A stretch of 64,000 nt of DNA from Pseudaminobacter soli (ex Zhang et al. 2022) (GCF_014595955.1 NZ_JABVCF010000010.1:1-64000), one strand, 5' to 3'; positions 42,859-52,617 are shown, counted from the stretch's first letter. Numbers and translations are program-made. The notes: generated from the sequence alone by a model not told the origin.

Positions 42859-43509
42859 TCATGCGTTCGTGCTCCCGCCAAAAAGGGCCAGGAACTGCGA
42901 CGTCGCGCGCTCCGCATCGCGCGCGATCTCGGCTCGGGTCAGCGTGAGTTCATCGCCTAGCAAGAGGCGAATCTGGACGTCGCGGCCGACCAACCCGAAA
43001 AAGGTGCGGAATGCGGTTTCAGTGTCCTCGAAGTCGAGCAGCCCGGCTTTGCGCCCGGCCTCGAGAAGCGGCTTCAGGCGCTCGCCGATTGCGAAACGGC
43101 CATTCGCCAGCACGATCTGCCCGAGATTGCTCTTGCCGGATGCCGCATGGCTCACGGCGACACGATTGAGCGCGATCGAGGTGCTCGATGAAATCACGGT
43201 CAGCCAGTTCGCGCCGAAATTCTGCAGGCTTTCCCGCAGCGCGGCCGTATCCAGATGCTGGCTGTAGTAGTTGCCGGCGCGGACCTTCGAGGCCTGCCAG
43301 CGGACCGTTGCCGCCAGCAGCCCGTCGCGGTCGCCGAACCATTTGTACAGCGTTTCCTTGGAACAGCTGGCGCGCCGCGCGACGTCGGTCATGGAGAACT
43401 CGCCGCCCTGCTCCACCATAAGCGCGAGCACAGCATCGAGGACGTCCTGCTGACGCTCGGTCAGAGCCTCGTTCCAGGCACATTCGTGTTGGGGCTCAGA
43501 CTGTAGCAC
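42859..43509 (-). CDS. TetR/AcrR family regulator
   Basis: 216 residues. HTH at about 35-65: TDVARRASCSKETLYKWFGDRDGLLAATV. The C-terminal domain (TetR_C, about 95-205) is of the AefR-like type with a LARDAERATSQFLALFGG end. It lies 66 bp upstream of ilvC on the same strand, an arrangement seen in other rhizobia, but direct control of ilvC is unproven. Confidence 0.9.
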   Translation of the reverse strand: MLQSEPQHECAWNEALTERQQDVLDAVLALMVEQGGEFSMTDVARRASCSKETLYKWFGDRDGLLAATVRWQASKVRAGNYYSQHLDTAALRESLQNFGANWLTVISSSTSIALNRVAVSHAASGKSNLGQIVLANGRFAIGERLKPLLEAGRKAGLLDFEDTETAFRTFFGLVGRDVQIRLLLGDELTLTRAEIARDAERATSQFLALFGGSTNA

Positions 43510-43748
43510 TCGCCTTCCCGCTGCGGCTCAAGCCGTACCGTACGTTACGGTTCGGTTCTATGCACGCAGGAGTTCTTACATTCAAGCCGATATTGTCGGC
43601 CGGGCGCAAAATAGAGTGAACGAAGTCGCATAGGGGCCCAAGTTGAGCGGCAGCCCCTGCGACCGGCCTTCCTCTTCACCGTCGATCGGAGAAGAGGTGG
43701 TCGGCGAAGCCGACCGGAGTGGTCGAACCCAAATGCGATAGCACAGGG

Positions 43749-43780
43749 AAATGAGGGGAGGCCCGGGCCTCCCCTCATTT
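43749..43780. terminator. perfect 32-bp palindrome, likely bidirectional terminator
   Basis: AAATGAGGGGAGGCCC at 43749-43764 is followed with no gap by its exact complement (43765-43780). It ends 15 bp from the RTX gene stop and on that strand is followed by CCCTGTG rather than a T-run. Too long and perfect for chance. Confidence 0.6.
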
Positions 43781-43795
43781 GCGGTCAGCCCTCGA

Positions 43796-45430
43796 CTAAA
43801 TGACGACGAAGTCAGCGTTGGTCACGATAGGCTTAGTGGTGAGGGTTGCGAAGTGGATGCCGGCCGCCGAACCAGTGCCGTCGGCGTCGTAGAACAACTT
43901 GCCCGTGTCGGTTTCGTAGATGATGCGGTCGCTGCTGTCGCCAGCCAGTCCAGTGGTGTTGGCCCGGAAGGCAGCGGCCGTCAGTGTTCCGGTAGCGGTC
44001 AACGCTTTGAATATCGCGTTCTCCAATTGGATCGTGTCATCTGCAACAACGAAGTCGGCGATCGTATCGACATTGCTGGTTCCGAGCGCATTCGCGAAGC
44101 GGAAGTTGTCGAGTCCGGCTCCTCCGGTCAGCTTGTCGTTACCGGCACCGCCATTGAGTATATCATTGCCGGCACCGCCATTGAGGGTATCGTTGCCGTT
44201 GCCGCCACTGAGCGAGTTGTTGCCGGCATTTCCGGTTATGACGTTGTTGAGGTTGTTGCCCGTCCCGTTGATCGCAGCGCTGCCGGTAAGTGTCAGGTTC
44301 TCGACGTTGCCGAATACGACTGATGTATTCGCGAGGCTGAAAGTGATGGAGGATCGGACTGTGTCGGTCCCATTCGCCGAGTCAGTACCGGGATCTTCAT
44401 TAACTCGGTCCCCGGCATTATCCACGACATAGGTGTCGTTGCCCCGACCGCCCCACATATCGTCGGCGCCACCGCGGCCGTCCAGGAAGTCGTTGCCGTC
44501 ATATCCGCGAAGGCGATTGGCAACACTGCTGCCCGTAAGGGAATCAGCCTTCAACGTGCCTCGGACGTTCTCGATGTTGATCAGGGTATCCTGCTTGCCG
44601 AAGCCGTCGATCGCCACGCCGGTCGTCAGGTTCACCGTGACCCCGTCCATCCCTCCCCTGCGATCGTCGCGATCATAGCGTACTTCATCGATGCCACCCT
44701 TGCCGTCGATCACGTCGCGGCCGCCCATTCCGATGAACGACTCGTTGAGTGCAGACCCATTTATCGTGTCAGCGAAATGCGAGCCACGATAGGCTTCGAA
44801 CCCCACGAAAGTCTCGTTGTTGCCCCAGGGATCCGTCACTGTCCCTGCCTGTGCATCCAACACGATCCCACGTCGCGCCGTAGGATCAAAGTAGGTGTCG
44901 TCGAAGCTCAGTTGATCAAATCCGGCCCCGCCGTCATAAGAGTCCTTTCCCGCGCCACCCTGAACGTAGTCGTCACCGGCATTTCCTTTCAGGATGTCAT
45001 TTCCGGCATGACCGAACATGTCGTCATCGCCTGAAGATCCATTGACCGTGTCGTTGCCGTTCATCAGCCACTGATTCATTCCCCAGGCATTGAACCCATC
45101 ATCGTAGCTGAAGGCATCGACGGTGTCGTAGACATCAATCATCGGCAAGTTCAGGCCCGTGACGGCCTGAAGGACCGTTGTACCGTTTGCAAGGAACAGT
45201 TGCAGACCGGTCAGCGTGCCCGCAGTGGGGAAGCCGTCTGCGTCAAAGGCAAAGCCCGTCCCGTTCAGTCTCAGAACAAGACCATTCTGTAGTTGGTATT
45301 CGATCCTCGTCCCGGTCGGGGTACCCCGCGGGGTCGCATTTGCGAGGTTGATCAATTCGCCGAGAGAGGGATTGTAATCGTAACCGGGAAGATAAGCCCC
45401 TCCCGGGAAAGACATAGTCACGGTTGCCAT
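43796..45430 (-). CDS. RTX-type calcium-binding secreted protein
   Basis: 544 residues with at least two blocks of GGxGxDxxx nonapeptides: about 130-165 (GSSGDDDMFGHAGNDILKGNAGDDYVQGGAG) and about 405-440 (GGNGNDTLNGGAGNDILNGGAGNDKLTGG). These form calcium-filled parallel beta rolls after export. The C-terminal 100 residues (FRFANALGTSNVDTIADF ... LFYDADG ... FATLTTKP) are the usual type I secretion end domain, closing with a short hydrophobic tail. No catalytic domain is recognised in the first 120 residues, and no HlyB/HlyD exporter is nearby. Confidence 0.88.
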   Translation of the reverse strand: MATVTMSFPGGAYLPGYDYNPSLGELINLANATPRGTPTGTRIEYQLQNGLVLRLNGTGFAFDADGFPTAGTLTGLQLFLANGTTVLQAVTGLNLPMIDVYDTVDAFSYDDGFNAWGMNQWLMNGNDTVNGSSGDDDMFGHAGNDILKGNAGDDYVQGGAGKDSYDGGAGFDQLSFDDTYFDPTARRGIVLDAQAGTVTDPWGNNETFVGFEAYRGSHFADTINGSALNESFIGMGGRDVIDGKGGIDEVRYDRDDRRGGMDGVTVNLTTGVAIDGFGKQDTLINIENVRGTLKADSLTGSSVANRLRGYDGNDFLDGRGGADDMWGGRGNDTYVVDNAGDRVNEDPGTDSANGTDTVRSSITFSLANTSVVFGNVENLTLTGSAAINGTGNNLNNVITGNAGNNSLSGGNGNDTLNGGAGNDILNGGAGNDKLTGGAGLDNFRFANALGTSNVDTIADFVVADDTIQLENAIFKALTATGTLTAAAFRANTTGLAGDSSDRIIYETDTGKLFYDADGTGSAAGIHFATLTTKPIVTNADFVVI

Positions 45431-45615
45431 TTTAGCACCTCCCCTTGCTCCCCTGTCTAACGCTCCAGAATATTGCGATACTCTGACTCGCTTCGATCAT
45501 TCCGGGCAATACATCTTCTCGGAAAGGTTTACACAGTCAATCTCTCCCCACACGGAATTCTTGGCCGCCTAGGCACATTTTATCTCTGAAAAACATCAAC
45601 TATAAACGTCGATGC

Positions 45616-46212
45616 TCAGCCGGGTAGATATTGCTTCAGCCCCGGGTATCTTTGGTCGAATCGCGCCGCCCAGCGCCTCAGCCTGTGCCGACCCCGTTCC
45701 CACTGGCCGGGGAAGCGCAGGTCGAGATAGCCGAGACAGGCGCGCAGCGCGATATGGCCCGCATGGGCTCTCTTGCCGAGGCGGGGCGGCTGGGCATTCA
45801 GCCTGTCCAGCGACCGCAGCGCCTTTGACCACTGCAGGTCGAGCCAGGGCTGATGCACCTTCTCGGGCGGCCTCATCCGGCGTTCATAGACATGAGCGAG
45901 CAGGCAGTCGCAGATGCCGTCGGCCAGCGCCTCGAGCAGTTCTGCTTCCAGTCGCTTGCCGGCTGTTCTGGGGAACAATGCTCCCTTGGACATCCGGTTC
46001 AGGCACTGGGTGATGGCGCGGCTGTCGAAAACGGCGTTGCCGTTGTCCAGGACCATAGAGGGCACCTGGCCAAGCGGGTTGACCGAGGTGAGTTCCTCGG
46101 GCTGCGGCCCGGTCTCGACCGTCACCGGCTCCAGGTCGATGCCGGCGACAGCTGCCGCCATGAGCACCTTGGAGCTATAAGGAGACGTAGAAGCATATAG
46201 TACTTTCGGCAT
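45616..46212 (-). CDS. glutathione S-transferase family protein
   Basis: 198 residues. Thioredoxin-like N-domain (MPKVLYASTSPYSSKVLMAA, with YSSK where the activating Ser/Cys lies; cis-Pro in GQVPSMVLD; DSRAITQCL as the gamma-Glu site) and an all-helical C-domain ending RRWAARFDQRYPGLKQYLP. Start chosen at MPKVLY. The substrate class is not decidable. Confidence 0.9.
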   Translation of the reverse strand: MPKVLYASTSPYSSKVLMAAAVAGIDLEPVTVETGPQPEELTSVNPLGQVPSMVLDNGNAVFDSRAITQCLNRMSKGALFPRTAGKRLEAELLEALADGICDCLLAHVYERRMRPPEKVHQPWLDLQWSKALRSLDRLNAQPPRLGKRAHAGHIALRACLGYLDLRFPGQWERGRHRLRRWAARFDQRYPGLKQYLPG

Positions 46213-46331
46213 AGCAAGCGATCCCCCCATCGACTACACACGCAAGCTATTTCGCCTGTGGATGGGAAGCAATCTCCAGACAGCTCCAAGTCGCCATGGA
46301 TTGAAGCTATCCCCCGATGCCTCTCTTCTGC

Positions 46332-47024
46332 TTAGGCTACGCGGCGCTGCTCGCCAGCGAAAGAACTGAAGCCGAGCCACTTCTGGATTGCGCTTGCGAC
46401 GGGGCGCTCGCCCTCAAGCCTCAAATTGCCTGCTGCGACTTCATTCGGTATTTTCAGCAGGCCCATCCAGACCGCTGTCATCGTGTGCAGAGAACTGCGG
46501 ACGAGCAGATTGATTTCGTATCCGGGATCGAAGCCGCACAGATCGACCTCGCCGTTCTCGATGACCAGCCACCAATTCCTCTGCGGCTCGGGCAATTCGG
46601 GGTACTGAAACTGAATCGTGCAGCGGCCGTCAGGAAGCGGCCGCGGATCGAGCCTGCGGCGGATGTCCCACATCAGCAGCGAAGGGTCGAGATTCTTGAG
46701 CGACAGGCGGGATTCGACCCAGCGATGACCCCACATGCCCATCGTTTCGATCAGCGGCTTCAACTCTTCCCCAGCGCTGGAGAGTGCATATTCCACATTG
46801 CCGCTCTCTCCGGGAACGGCGGCGATTACGCCGGCTTTCTCCAGTTCTTTCAAACGCTTGGACAGAAGCGCCGGCGACATGCGTGGCACCCCTCGGCGCA
46901 GATCGTTGAAGCGGCGCGATCCGCAAAGCAGTTCACGCACGATCAGGATCGTCCAACGCGTGCACAGGACCTCGGCCGCCATCGCAACCGGACAAAACTG
47001 CCCGTACCCGCCGCGCTCCTCCAT
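46332..47024 (-). CDS. HxlR family regulator with C-terminal extra domain
   Basis: 230 residues. Winged HTH of HxlR type in the first 110: YGQFCPVAMAAEVLCTRWTILIVRELLCGSRRFNDLRRGVPRMSPALLSKRLKELEKAG, including the Cys often used for redox or aldehyde sensing. The remaining 120 residues form a small sterol-carrier-like (SCP-2) fold by pattern (IQFQYPELP, WWLVIENGEVDLC). Divergent from the acyl-CoA dehydrogenase gene, its probable target. Confidence 0.88.
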   Translation of the reverse strand: MEERGGYGQFCPVAMAAEVLCTRWTILIVRELLCGSRRFNDLRRGVPRMSPALLSKRLKELEKAGVIAAVPGESGNVEYALSSAGEELKPLIETMGMWGHRWVESRLSLKNLDPSLLMWDIRRRLDPRPLPDGRCTIQFQYPELPEPQRNWWLVIENGEVDLCGFDPGYEINLLVRSSLHTMTAVWMGLLKIPNEVAAGNLRLEGERPVASAIQKWLGFSSFAGEQRRVA

Positions 47025-47213
47025 CTCGTCACCCTTCACTGAGCCTACGCACCGACAATAGTACCGGAGCGCCGAACTGCCAATAATCGGGATATCCATG
47101 CGCCGACAATGCTTTGCGACGCTCGTTCTGGTACAGTTCCTGAACTTGTTCCTTCTTGCGATCTGCTGACTTTGGCGACCTGTCAAAACAGACAAGCCAC
47201 AGGAGAATGGACA

Positions 47214-48368
47214 ATGACCATCAGAGTGGATCCGACCGCCGAAGCACACAGATCGGATGTGATTGCGGCCGCCCGGGAACTTGGACCGATGTTGGCGTCG
47301 CGCGCGGCAGAGGTGGACGCAAACGACCAGTTCGTCGCGGAGAACTACGAGGCCCTCAAGGCGGCGGGACTGATCGAGGCGGGCGTGCCGGCCGAATTCG
47401 GCGGCGGCGGCGCAGAGATTTCCGAATTGGCCGAGATGCTGCGCGAGCTTGCACACCATTGCAGTTCCACAGCGCTTGCGTTCGCCATGCACACCCATCA
47501 GGTTGCCATCCCCGCGTGGCGCTGGCGGCACCAGAAGGTAGCGGCGGTCGAGCCCCTGCTCAGGCGCGTCGCGAGTGAGCGGATCGTGCTCCTTTCGAGC
47601 GGCGGCTCGGACTGGATCGCAGGCTCCGGAGAGGCGGTGCGTGTGGATGGCGGCTACCGGATCAACGCGCGAAAGGTGTTCACCTCGGGCGCAGCGGCGG
47701 GCAACCTGCTGATGACGGGTGCCCTGGTGAAATCGGAAGGAGAGCCGGACACCGTCATCCATTTCGGCGTGCCGATGGCCTCGCCGGCCGTGAAGATTGC
47801 CGACACCTGGCGGGTGCTCGGAATGCGCGGCAGCGGCTCGAACGACGTGCTGATCGACGGCCTATTCGTTCCGGACGCCAGCGTAGCCGCGTCACGCCGG
47901 AGCGGCGAGTGGCATCCGCTGTTCCAGATCATCGCGACCGTCGCATTCCCGCTGATCTACGCAGTCTATCTTGGCGTGGCCGAGAGCGCCCGCGACATCG
48001 CCGTCGGGCTCGCAAAGTCGAGGAAGCCGACGCAACATACGGTCCAGCTTGCCGGCGAGATGGAGACGGCGCTGCGTTCGGCCCAACTCGCGCATCGCTG
48101 GATGGTCGAGATCGCCGAGCAAAACACGCCATCCGCCGAGTCCGTGAACGAGATCATGATCGGTCGTCAGTTGGTCGGAAAGAACTCGATTCGGACCGTC
48201 GAACTCGCGATGGAGGCGGCCGGCGGCGCGAGCTTCTATCGCAGCAATGGATTGGAGCGCCGATTCCGCGACGTCCAGGGCGCGCGCTTCCACCCCATGC
48301 AGGCTGGTCCGCAGGCGGAATATGCGGGCGCCATAGCGCTCGGGCTGCCGACCGGCACGATCTTCTGA
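47214..48368 (+). CDS. acyl-CoA dehydrogenase family flavoprotein
   Basis: 384 residues. N-terminal helical domain, middle beta domain (RINARKVFTSGA, DTWRVLGMRGSGSNDVLIDG) and C-terminal four-helix domain with AMEAAGGASFYRSNGLERRFRDVQGARFHPMQ. The usual catalytic Glu before the last helix is not obvious. The GAxxxxxxxxLeRxxRDxxxAxxHPMQ ending is like that of the DszC/XiaF flavin monooxygenase-type members of the superfamily, so oxygenase or nitroalkane-oxidase activity is possible. ATG preceded by AGGAGAATGG. Confidence 0.87.
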   Translation: MTIRVDPTAEAHRSDVIAAARELGPMLASRAAEVDANDQFVAENYEALKAAGLIEAGVPAEFGGGGAEISELAEMLRELAHHCSSTALAFAMHTHQVAIPAWRWRHQKVAAVEPLLRRVASERIVLLSSGGSDWIAGSGEAVRVDGGYRINARKVFTSGAAAGNLLMTGALVKSEGEPDTVIHFGVPMASPAVKIADTWRVLGMRGSGSNDVLIDGLFVPDASVAASRRSGEWHPLFQIIATVAFPLIYAVYLGVAESARDIAVGLAKSRKPTQHTVQLAGEMETALRSAQLAHRWMVEIAEQNTPSAESVNEIMIGRQLVGKNSIRTVELAMEAAGGASFYRSNGLERRFRDVQGARFHPMQAGPQAEYAGAIALGLPTGTIF

Positions 48369-48391
48369 TTGGTCGGCTTCTGCCCGGAACG

Positions 48392-48430
48392 GGCGATGCC
48401 GCGTCCTTTTCAGTCAGGCGCGGCATCGCC
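48392..48430. terminator. bidirectional hairpin between acyl-CoA dehydrogenase and RNase T2 genes
   Basis: Perfect 12-bp stem (GGCGATGCCGCG at 48392-48403 with 48419-48430) and a 15-nt loop in the convergent gap. No strong T-run on either side. Confidence 0.55.
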
Positions 48431-48442
48431 GTTCTCGATAAG

Positions 48443-49171
48443 CTAACCACCCCGCACCGGCGGCATCACCACCTTGTCGGCCCGGCAGGCGCGGCGATCG
48501 ACCTCCGGGCAGGCTCGGAATTCGAGTTGCTTGGTCATGCAGATGCGCACTTCGCTAAGAAAGCGCTTGTCGCAGGTGACGGCCATGTCCTCGGGCTCTA
48601 GGCCGGGATTAGCCTTGAGGAAAGAAGCCTCTGCCGCGCCGGGGGCGACAACCTGATAGTCCTCTAGCCGCCTGAACTCCGGCGGGATCACGACGCGCTC
48701 GCGAGCCTGCCGCAACACGCGGAAATACTCTTCCTGCGAGAGACCCGAACATGTCCCGTGCTTGCGCCATTCGTGCCGGATCAGCCCGGCCGAAGGCATG
48801 ATGTCGTAGAGGCTGCGCAACGTTTCGCGGTCGACTTCGCGGTCGCCGTCACAGTTTTCCGGATAGCCGCGCTCGAACTGCGGCCAGAGACCGTGGACGA
48901 CAAATGCATAGGGACGGCCGTCCAAACACTGCTGCCGGTTGGCGTCTTCGCCCTTCGCCTCGCAATAGCTCGGCGACCATGACAGGGAGAGCACGTAGAA
49001 GTCGAAGCCCCTCCCAAGCGGCACTTCTGCGGATGCTGCCGAAGTCTGTTCGCTGGGTGTGGACGGATGGTTAGGAGGAGTGCCCGCCTGCTGTTCGCAC
49101 GCCGAAAAGAGCAGCAGGCCGGCAAATAGCAGCAACCGGCCACCGCGGGGCGGCCGGAGCCGGCGGGTCAT
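48443..49171 (-). CDS. ribonuclease T2, exported
   Basis: 242 residues. The start has a lipoprotein signal (GLLLFSAC, lipobox Cys at about 25) or plain signal peptide. The two RNase T2 catalytic segments are intact: FVVHGLWPQF (CAS1, first His, about 91) and RHEWRKHGTC (CAS2, Glu, Lys, His, about 133). Several Cys suit disulfides in the periplasm. It degrades RNA non-specifically to 2',3'-cyclic phosphates. Preceded 4 nt by the stop of the small secreted protein gene. Confidence 0.93.
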   Translation of the reverse strand: MTRRLRPPRGGRLLLFAGLLLFSACEQQAGTPPNHPSTPSEQTSAASAEVPLGRGFDFYVLSLSWSPSYCEAKGEDANRQQCLDGRPYAFVVHGLWPQFERGYPENCDGDREVDRETLRSLYDIMPSAGLIRHEWRKHGTCSGLSQEEYFRVLRQARERVVIPPEFRRLEDYQVVAPGAAEASFLKANPGLEPEDMAVTCDKRFLSEVRICMTKQLEFRACPEVDRRACRADKVVMPPVRGG

Positions 49172-49175
49172 GGCG

Positions 49176-49616
49176 CTATTCCCGGAGGACGCGGCAGCGC
49201 CCGTTGTAGACGTACCAGCGATCGAAGCCGGAGACGCAGAACTCGACATTGTTGCCGACGCCCGCGAACCCCATGCCGTACTCGACCAGGTACCACATGT
49301 CGCGGATGTCGCCGTCGGAAAGAACCACGGTCGCGCCGCAATAGAGCCTCGGGATCGGCCAATCCGTAGAATCGCCCTCGTAGCGGCGCTCGTGGATGTC
49401 GCGGAATTCCAGGATCGATACATCAGGGAGCCCAGGAACATGCCTGACCTGATACCGGAAACGATTGTAGATCTGGTTGAGGAAACGCTGTTCCGCACAG
49501 GGTCCATTATAGACGTAGGTGCCGACCGACACATCTGCAGCCTGCGCGGACGAGTTCCACCCGAGCGCGGAGGATATCAGTCCGACAATGGCAAGCGCCT
49601 TCGCGACATAGGTCAT
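49176..49616 (-). CDS. small exported protein of unknown function
   Basis: 146 residues with a clear signal peptide (about 1-26, SSAQA-AD). The mature part has four Cys (in NGPCAEQ, RLYCGATV, VEFCVSG, NGRCRVL) that could make two disulfides, plus many aromatic and acidic residues. Start at MTYVAK. It is the first of a two-gene unit with RNase T2. Not recognised; an RNase T2 partner or inhibitor is an untested possibility based only on position. Confidence 0.7.
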   Translation of the reverse strand: MTYVAKALAIVGLISSALGWNSSAQAADVSVGTYVYNGPCAEQRFLNQIYNRFRYQVRHVPGLPDVSILEFRDIHERRYEGDSTDWPIPRLYCGATVVLSDGDIRDMWYLVEYGMGFAGVGNNVEFCVSGFDRWYVYNGRCRVLRE

Positions 49617-49676
49617 GGGGGCTCCGCATTTCAGAGAGTCTGACTGCGACACTCTGCTTCAAAGCTCCATTCAGGG

Positions 49677-50537
49677 TCAAGCGGCGGTTGCCTCGGTAGA
49701 CAGCCATTCGAGCGACCACCTGGCGGCTGGAGCCTCGGCGAGAGCCTTCTGCAAGGCTGGCATGATCGTCTTCAGTTCGGCCGCAAGAGTATAGGGCGGG
49801 TTGACCACGATCATGCCGGATCCATCGAGCCGCGGCTCAGCCGAAGGCGGCCTCACCTCCTGCCGGATCGCCAGGATCTTCAGAATGCCGAGTTCTCGCA
49901 ACTCCTGCTCGAAGGCAGCGACCGCGGGCCGGTCCTTGATGGGATACCACAGAGCGTAAATCCCGCCCGGCCATCGACGATGTGCCTTCTTAAGCCCCTC
50001 GATCATGCGGGCGAATTCGCCCAACTGTTCGAAGGGCGGATCGACCAGCACCAGGCCGCGCTTCTCTTTGGGCGGCAGGTGGGCGCCTAGCGCCAGCCAG
50101 CCATCGAGCTCGATGACCCGAACCTGATGATCGCCGGCGAAGTTCGCCGCCAGGTCACGCGCGTCCTCGGGGTGCAATTCGATCGCTGTCAGCCGGTCCT
50201 GCCGGCGCAGAAGTTGGCGCACAATCATGGGCGAGCCGGGATAATAGCGGAGGCGATCGCCTTCGTTCAGGTCGGAAACCGCCTCGAGATAGGGCGCGAT
50301 CAGGGCGCGCACTGCATCCGGAAGCGTGCTCTCCCGGAGCCGGCCTATGCCGCCGAGCCACTCGCCTGTCCGTGCGGCCCGCTCGCCCTCGAGATCGTAG
50401 AGGCCGACCCCGGCATGGGTGTCGATGACGCGGAACGCCTTATCCTTGAGCTTCAGGTACTCGAGGATTCGCATCAGGACGACGTGCTTGAGGACGTCGG
50501 CGAAGTTTCCGGCATGGAAGGAGTGGCGGTAGTTCAC
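49677..50537 (-). CDS. rlmJ: 23S rRNA (adenine2030-N6)-methyltransferase
   Basis: 286 residues. It starts VNYRHSFHAGNFADVLKHVVL, the invariant RlmJ N-terminus, from a GTG; the longer ATG-type reading is discarded for that reason. The SAM region includes VIDTHAGVGLYDL, and the catalytic VLVDPPFEQ (DPPF motif). It methylates A2030 of 23S rRNA before ribosome assembly. Confidence 0.95.
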   Translation of the reverse strand: MNYRHSFHAGNFADVLKHVVLMRILEYLKLKDKAFRVIDTHAGVGLYDLEGERAARTGEWLGGIGRLRESTLPDAVRALIAPYLEAVSDLNEGDRLRYYPGSPMIVRQLLRRQDRLTAIELHPEDARDLAANFAGDHQVRVIELDGWLALGAHLPPKEKRGLVLVDPPFEQLGEFARMIEGLKKAHRRWPGGIYALWYPIKDRPAVAAFEQELRELGILKILAIRQEVRPPSAEPRLDGSGMIVVNPPYTLAAELKTIMPALQKALAEAPAARWSLEWLSTEATAA

Positions 50538-50658
50538 GGCCGGTCCGGCGCTCCCCTGCCCCGCTGCAAACCATAGGGCGCCGATACGAACAGTATCCGA
50601 CCCAAACCAGGCCAGATCTCCCGACTGGGGCAATCGCCAAGCAGTGACAGCCCTTGGG

Positions 50659-51108
50659 TCACGCCTTGCGCTCCCAGCGCCGGTCATCCGTCTGCTGCCA
50701 GTAGGTCACGCTGTGGCCGGCCTTCTTGTTGGTGGACCAGTGGGCGCGCGCGGCCTCGACCTGGCTGTTGTCGTGGCCATCGAACATGAACACCATCCGC
50801 TCATAGCCGTCCGCTGGCGGCGGATCGGCGCCGTCCACAACGAAGCGCACCGCTGCGCCGTTCGGATTGTCCTGGCTGACAGTGAGCATGATCGGCTGCG
50901 CCGCGGCGTGAAGGTCGAGATCGGTTCCGTGCGCGAGAAACGAATCGTCGCGATAGACCCAGAGGTGCGCATCAAGGCTGTCGCGCCGCTCCTCGCTGCC
51001 CGTCTGCACCACCGCCTTCCAGCCGCGCTGGAGGGTCCGCTCCAGGAGGGCAGGCAGCGCCTCTTCCAGAGTAGACAGTGTCAGGTGGTAGAACAGGACC
51101 TCGGCCAT
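50659..51108 (-). CDS. holC: DNA polymerase III subunit chi
   Basis: 149 residues. LFYHLTLSTLEEALPALLERTLQRGWKAVVQ is the characteristic first half, with DAHLWVYRDDSFLAHG and the MVFMFDGHDNSQVEAARAHWS end. Links the clamp loader to SSB. Twelve bp after pepA, a gene pair common across Alphaproteobacteria. Confidence 0.95.
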   Translation of the reverse strand: MAEVLFYHLTLSTLEEALPALLERTLQRGWKAVVQTGSEERRDSLDAHLWVYRDDSFLAHGTDLDLHAAAQPIMLTVSQDNPNGAAVRFVVDGADPPPADGYERMVFMFDGHDNSQVEAARAHWSTNKKAGHSVTYWQQTDDRRWERKA

Positions 51109-51120
51109 GCCGGACCGGTG

Positions 51121-52617
51121 TCAGTTCTCGTAGTGGTCGCGCACCAGCCGGTCCAGGAGGCGCACGCCGAAGCCCGTGCCCCAGGACTGGTTGATCTCGT
51201 TGGCGGGCGATCCCATTGCCGTGCCGGCGATGTCCAGGTGCGCCCAGGGCGTATCCTTGACGAAGCGTTGCAGGAACTGGGCGGCTGTGATGGCGCCGCC
51301 ATGGCGGCCGCCGGTGTTCTTCATATCGGCGTTCTTGGTGTCGATGATCTTGTCGTACTCGCTGCCGAGCGGCATGCGCCAGACCCGCTCCTGGGTGGCT
51401 CGTCCTGCCGCGGTCAGCCTCTCCGAGAGTTCATCGTTGTTGGAGAAAAGCCCAGCATAGTGGTGGCCGAGGCTTACGATGATCGCGCCCGTCAAGGTCG
51501 CGAGATCAATCATGAAGGCGGGCTGGAAGCGATCGTTACAGTACCAGAGCGCGTCCGCCAGGATCAGCCGCCCCTCCGCATCGGTATTGATGACCTCGAT
51601 CGTCTGCCCCGACATCGAGGTCACGATGTCGCCGGGGCGCTGCGCATTGCCGTCGACCATGTTCTCCACGCAGGCGATGACGCCGATCACGTTCGCCTTC
51701 GCCTTGCGGGCGGCGAGAGCCCGCATGAGGCCGGTAACGGCCGCCGCGCCGCCCATGTCGCCCTTCATGTCCTCCATGCCGGCCGCGGGCTTGATCGAAA
51801 CGCCGCCCGAATCGAACACCACACCCTTGCCAACGAAGGCCACCGGCTTGTGCTTGGCGTTGCCGCCATTCCACTGCATCACGATCATACGCGGGGGGCG
51901 CACCGAGCCCTGCGCCACGCCGAGCAGCGCGCCCATGCCGAGCTTGCGCATCTCCTTTTCGGTGAGGATGTCGACCTTCACGCCGAGTTCTGACAACTCC
52001 GCCGCCTTGGCGGCGAATTCGACGGGACCAAGCACGTTGGCCGGCTCATTGACGAGATCGCGTGCCATGAACACGCCGTCCACCACCGCTTCTAGGGAGG
52101 CGAACGCCTTCTTCGCGGCGCTGGGATTGTCGCACTGGATGGTGATGCGCGCCGGCTTGTCCGGCTGGGAATTGTTGTTGTTCTCGTCCTTCTTGGTCTT
52201 GTACCGGTCGAAGCTATAGCTCCGCATCAGCAAGCCCGCCGCTAGTGCCGCCGCCTCTTCGCCGCCGATGGACGCGCCGGCAAGGTCGGCGACCACTGTA
52301 AGGTCCCTCGCCTTCTTCATGTTGGCGGCGATGGTGCCGCCGAGCTTCCACCAGGCGTATTCATCCAGCGCCGAGGGCTTGCCTACGCCCACGGCGAGCA
52401 GCCGGTCGAGCGGCGACTTCTCCGGTGCGATCACATCGACGACGCCGCCGAACTTGCCCTTGAAGTCCGCCACCGAGAAGGCGCGGCCGAGCACATCACC
52501 CGGGTCGCAGGCGTGAGCCGCCGCGCCGAGATCGCCGTCCTCGGCGGAGAGCACGACCGCCACCCCCTTTTTTGGGGCGGCGAACTTGGCAAACGCGATC
52601 TCCGGCCTGTGCTTCAT
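51121..52617 (-). CDS. pepA: leucyl aminopeptidase, M17 family
   Basis: 498 residues. Metal and active-site elements are all present: [17 protein letters not shown] (Lys and Asp), [11 protein letters not shown] (catalytic region), and [16 protein letters not shown], the M17 signature NTDAEGRL. The C-terminal WRMPLG segment and the [19 protein letters not shown] region complete the di-zinc domain. Two adjacent ATGs; the second (52617) has GAGG 7 nt away. Confidence 0.96.
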   Translation of the reverse strand: MKHRPEIAFAKFAAPKKGVAVVLSAEDGDLGAAAHACDPGDVLGRAFSVADFKGKFGGVVDVIAPEKSPLDRLLAVGVGKPSALDEYAWWKLGGTIAANMKKARDLTVVADLAGASIGGEEAAALAAGLLMRSYSFDRYKTKKDENNNNSQPDKPARITIQCDNPSAAKKAFASLEAVVDGVFMARDLVNEPANVLGPVEFAAKAAELSELGVKVDILTEKEMRKLGMGALLGVAQGSVRPPRMIVMQWNGGNAKHKPVAFVGKGVVFDSGGVSIKPAAGMEDMKGDMGGAAAVTGLMRALAARKAKANVIGVIACVENMVDGNAQRPGDIVTSMSGQTIEVINTDAEGRLILADALWYCNDRFQPAFMIDLATLTGAIIVSLGHHYAGLFSNNDELSERLTAAGRATQERVWRMPLGSEYDKIIDTKNADMKNTGGRHGGAITAAQFLQRFVKDTPWAHLDIAGTAMGSPANEINQSWGTGFGVRLLDRLVRDHYEN

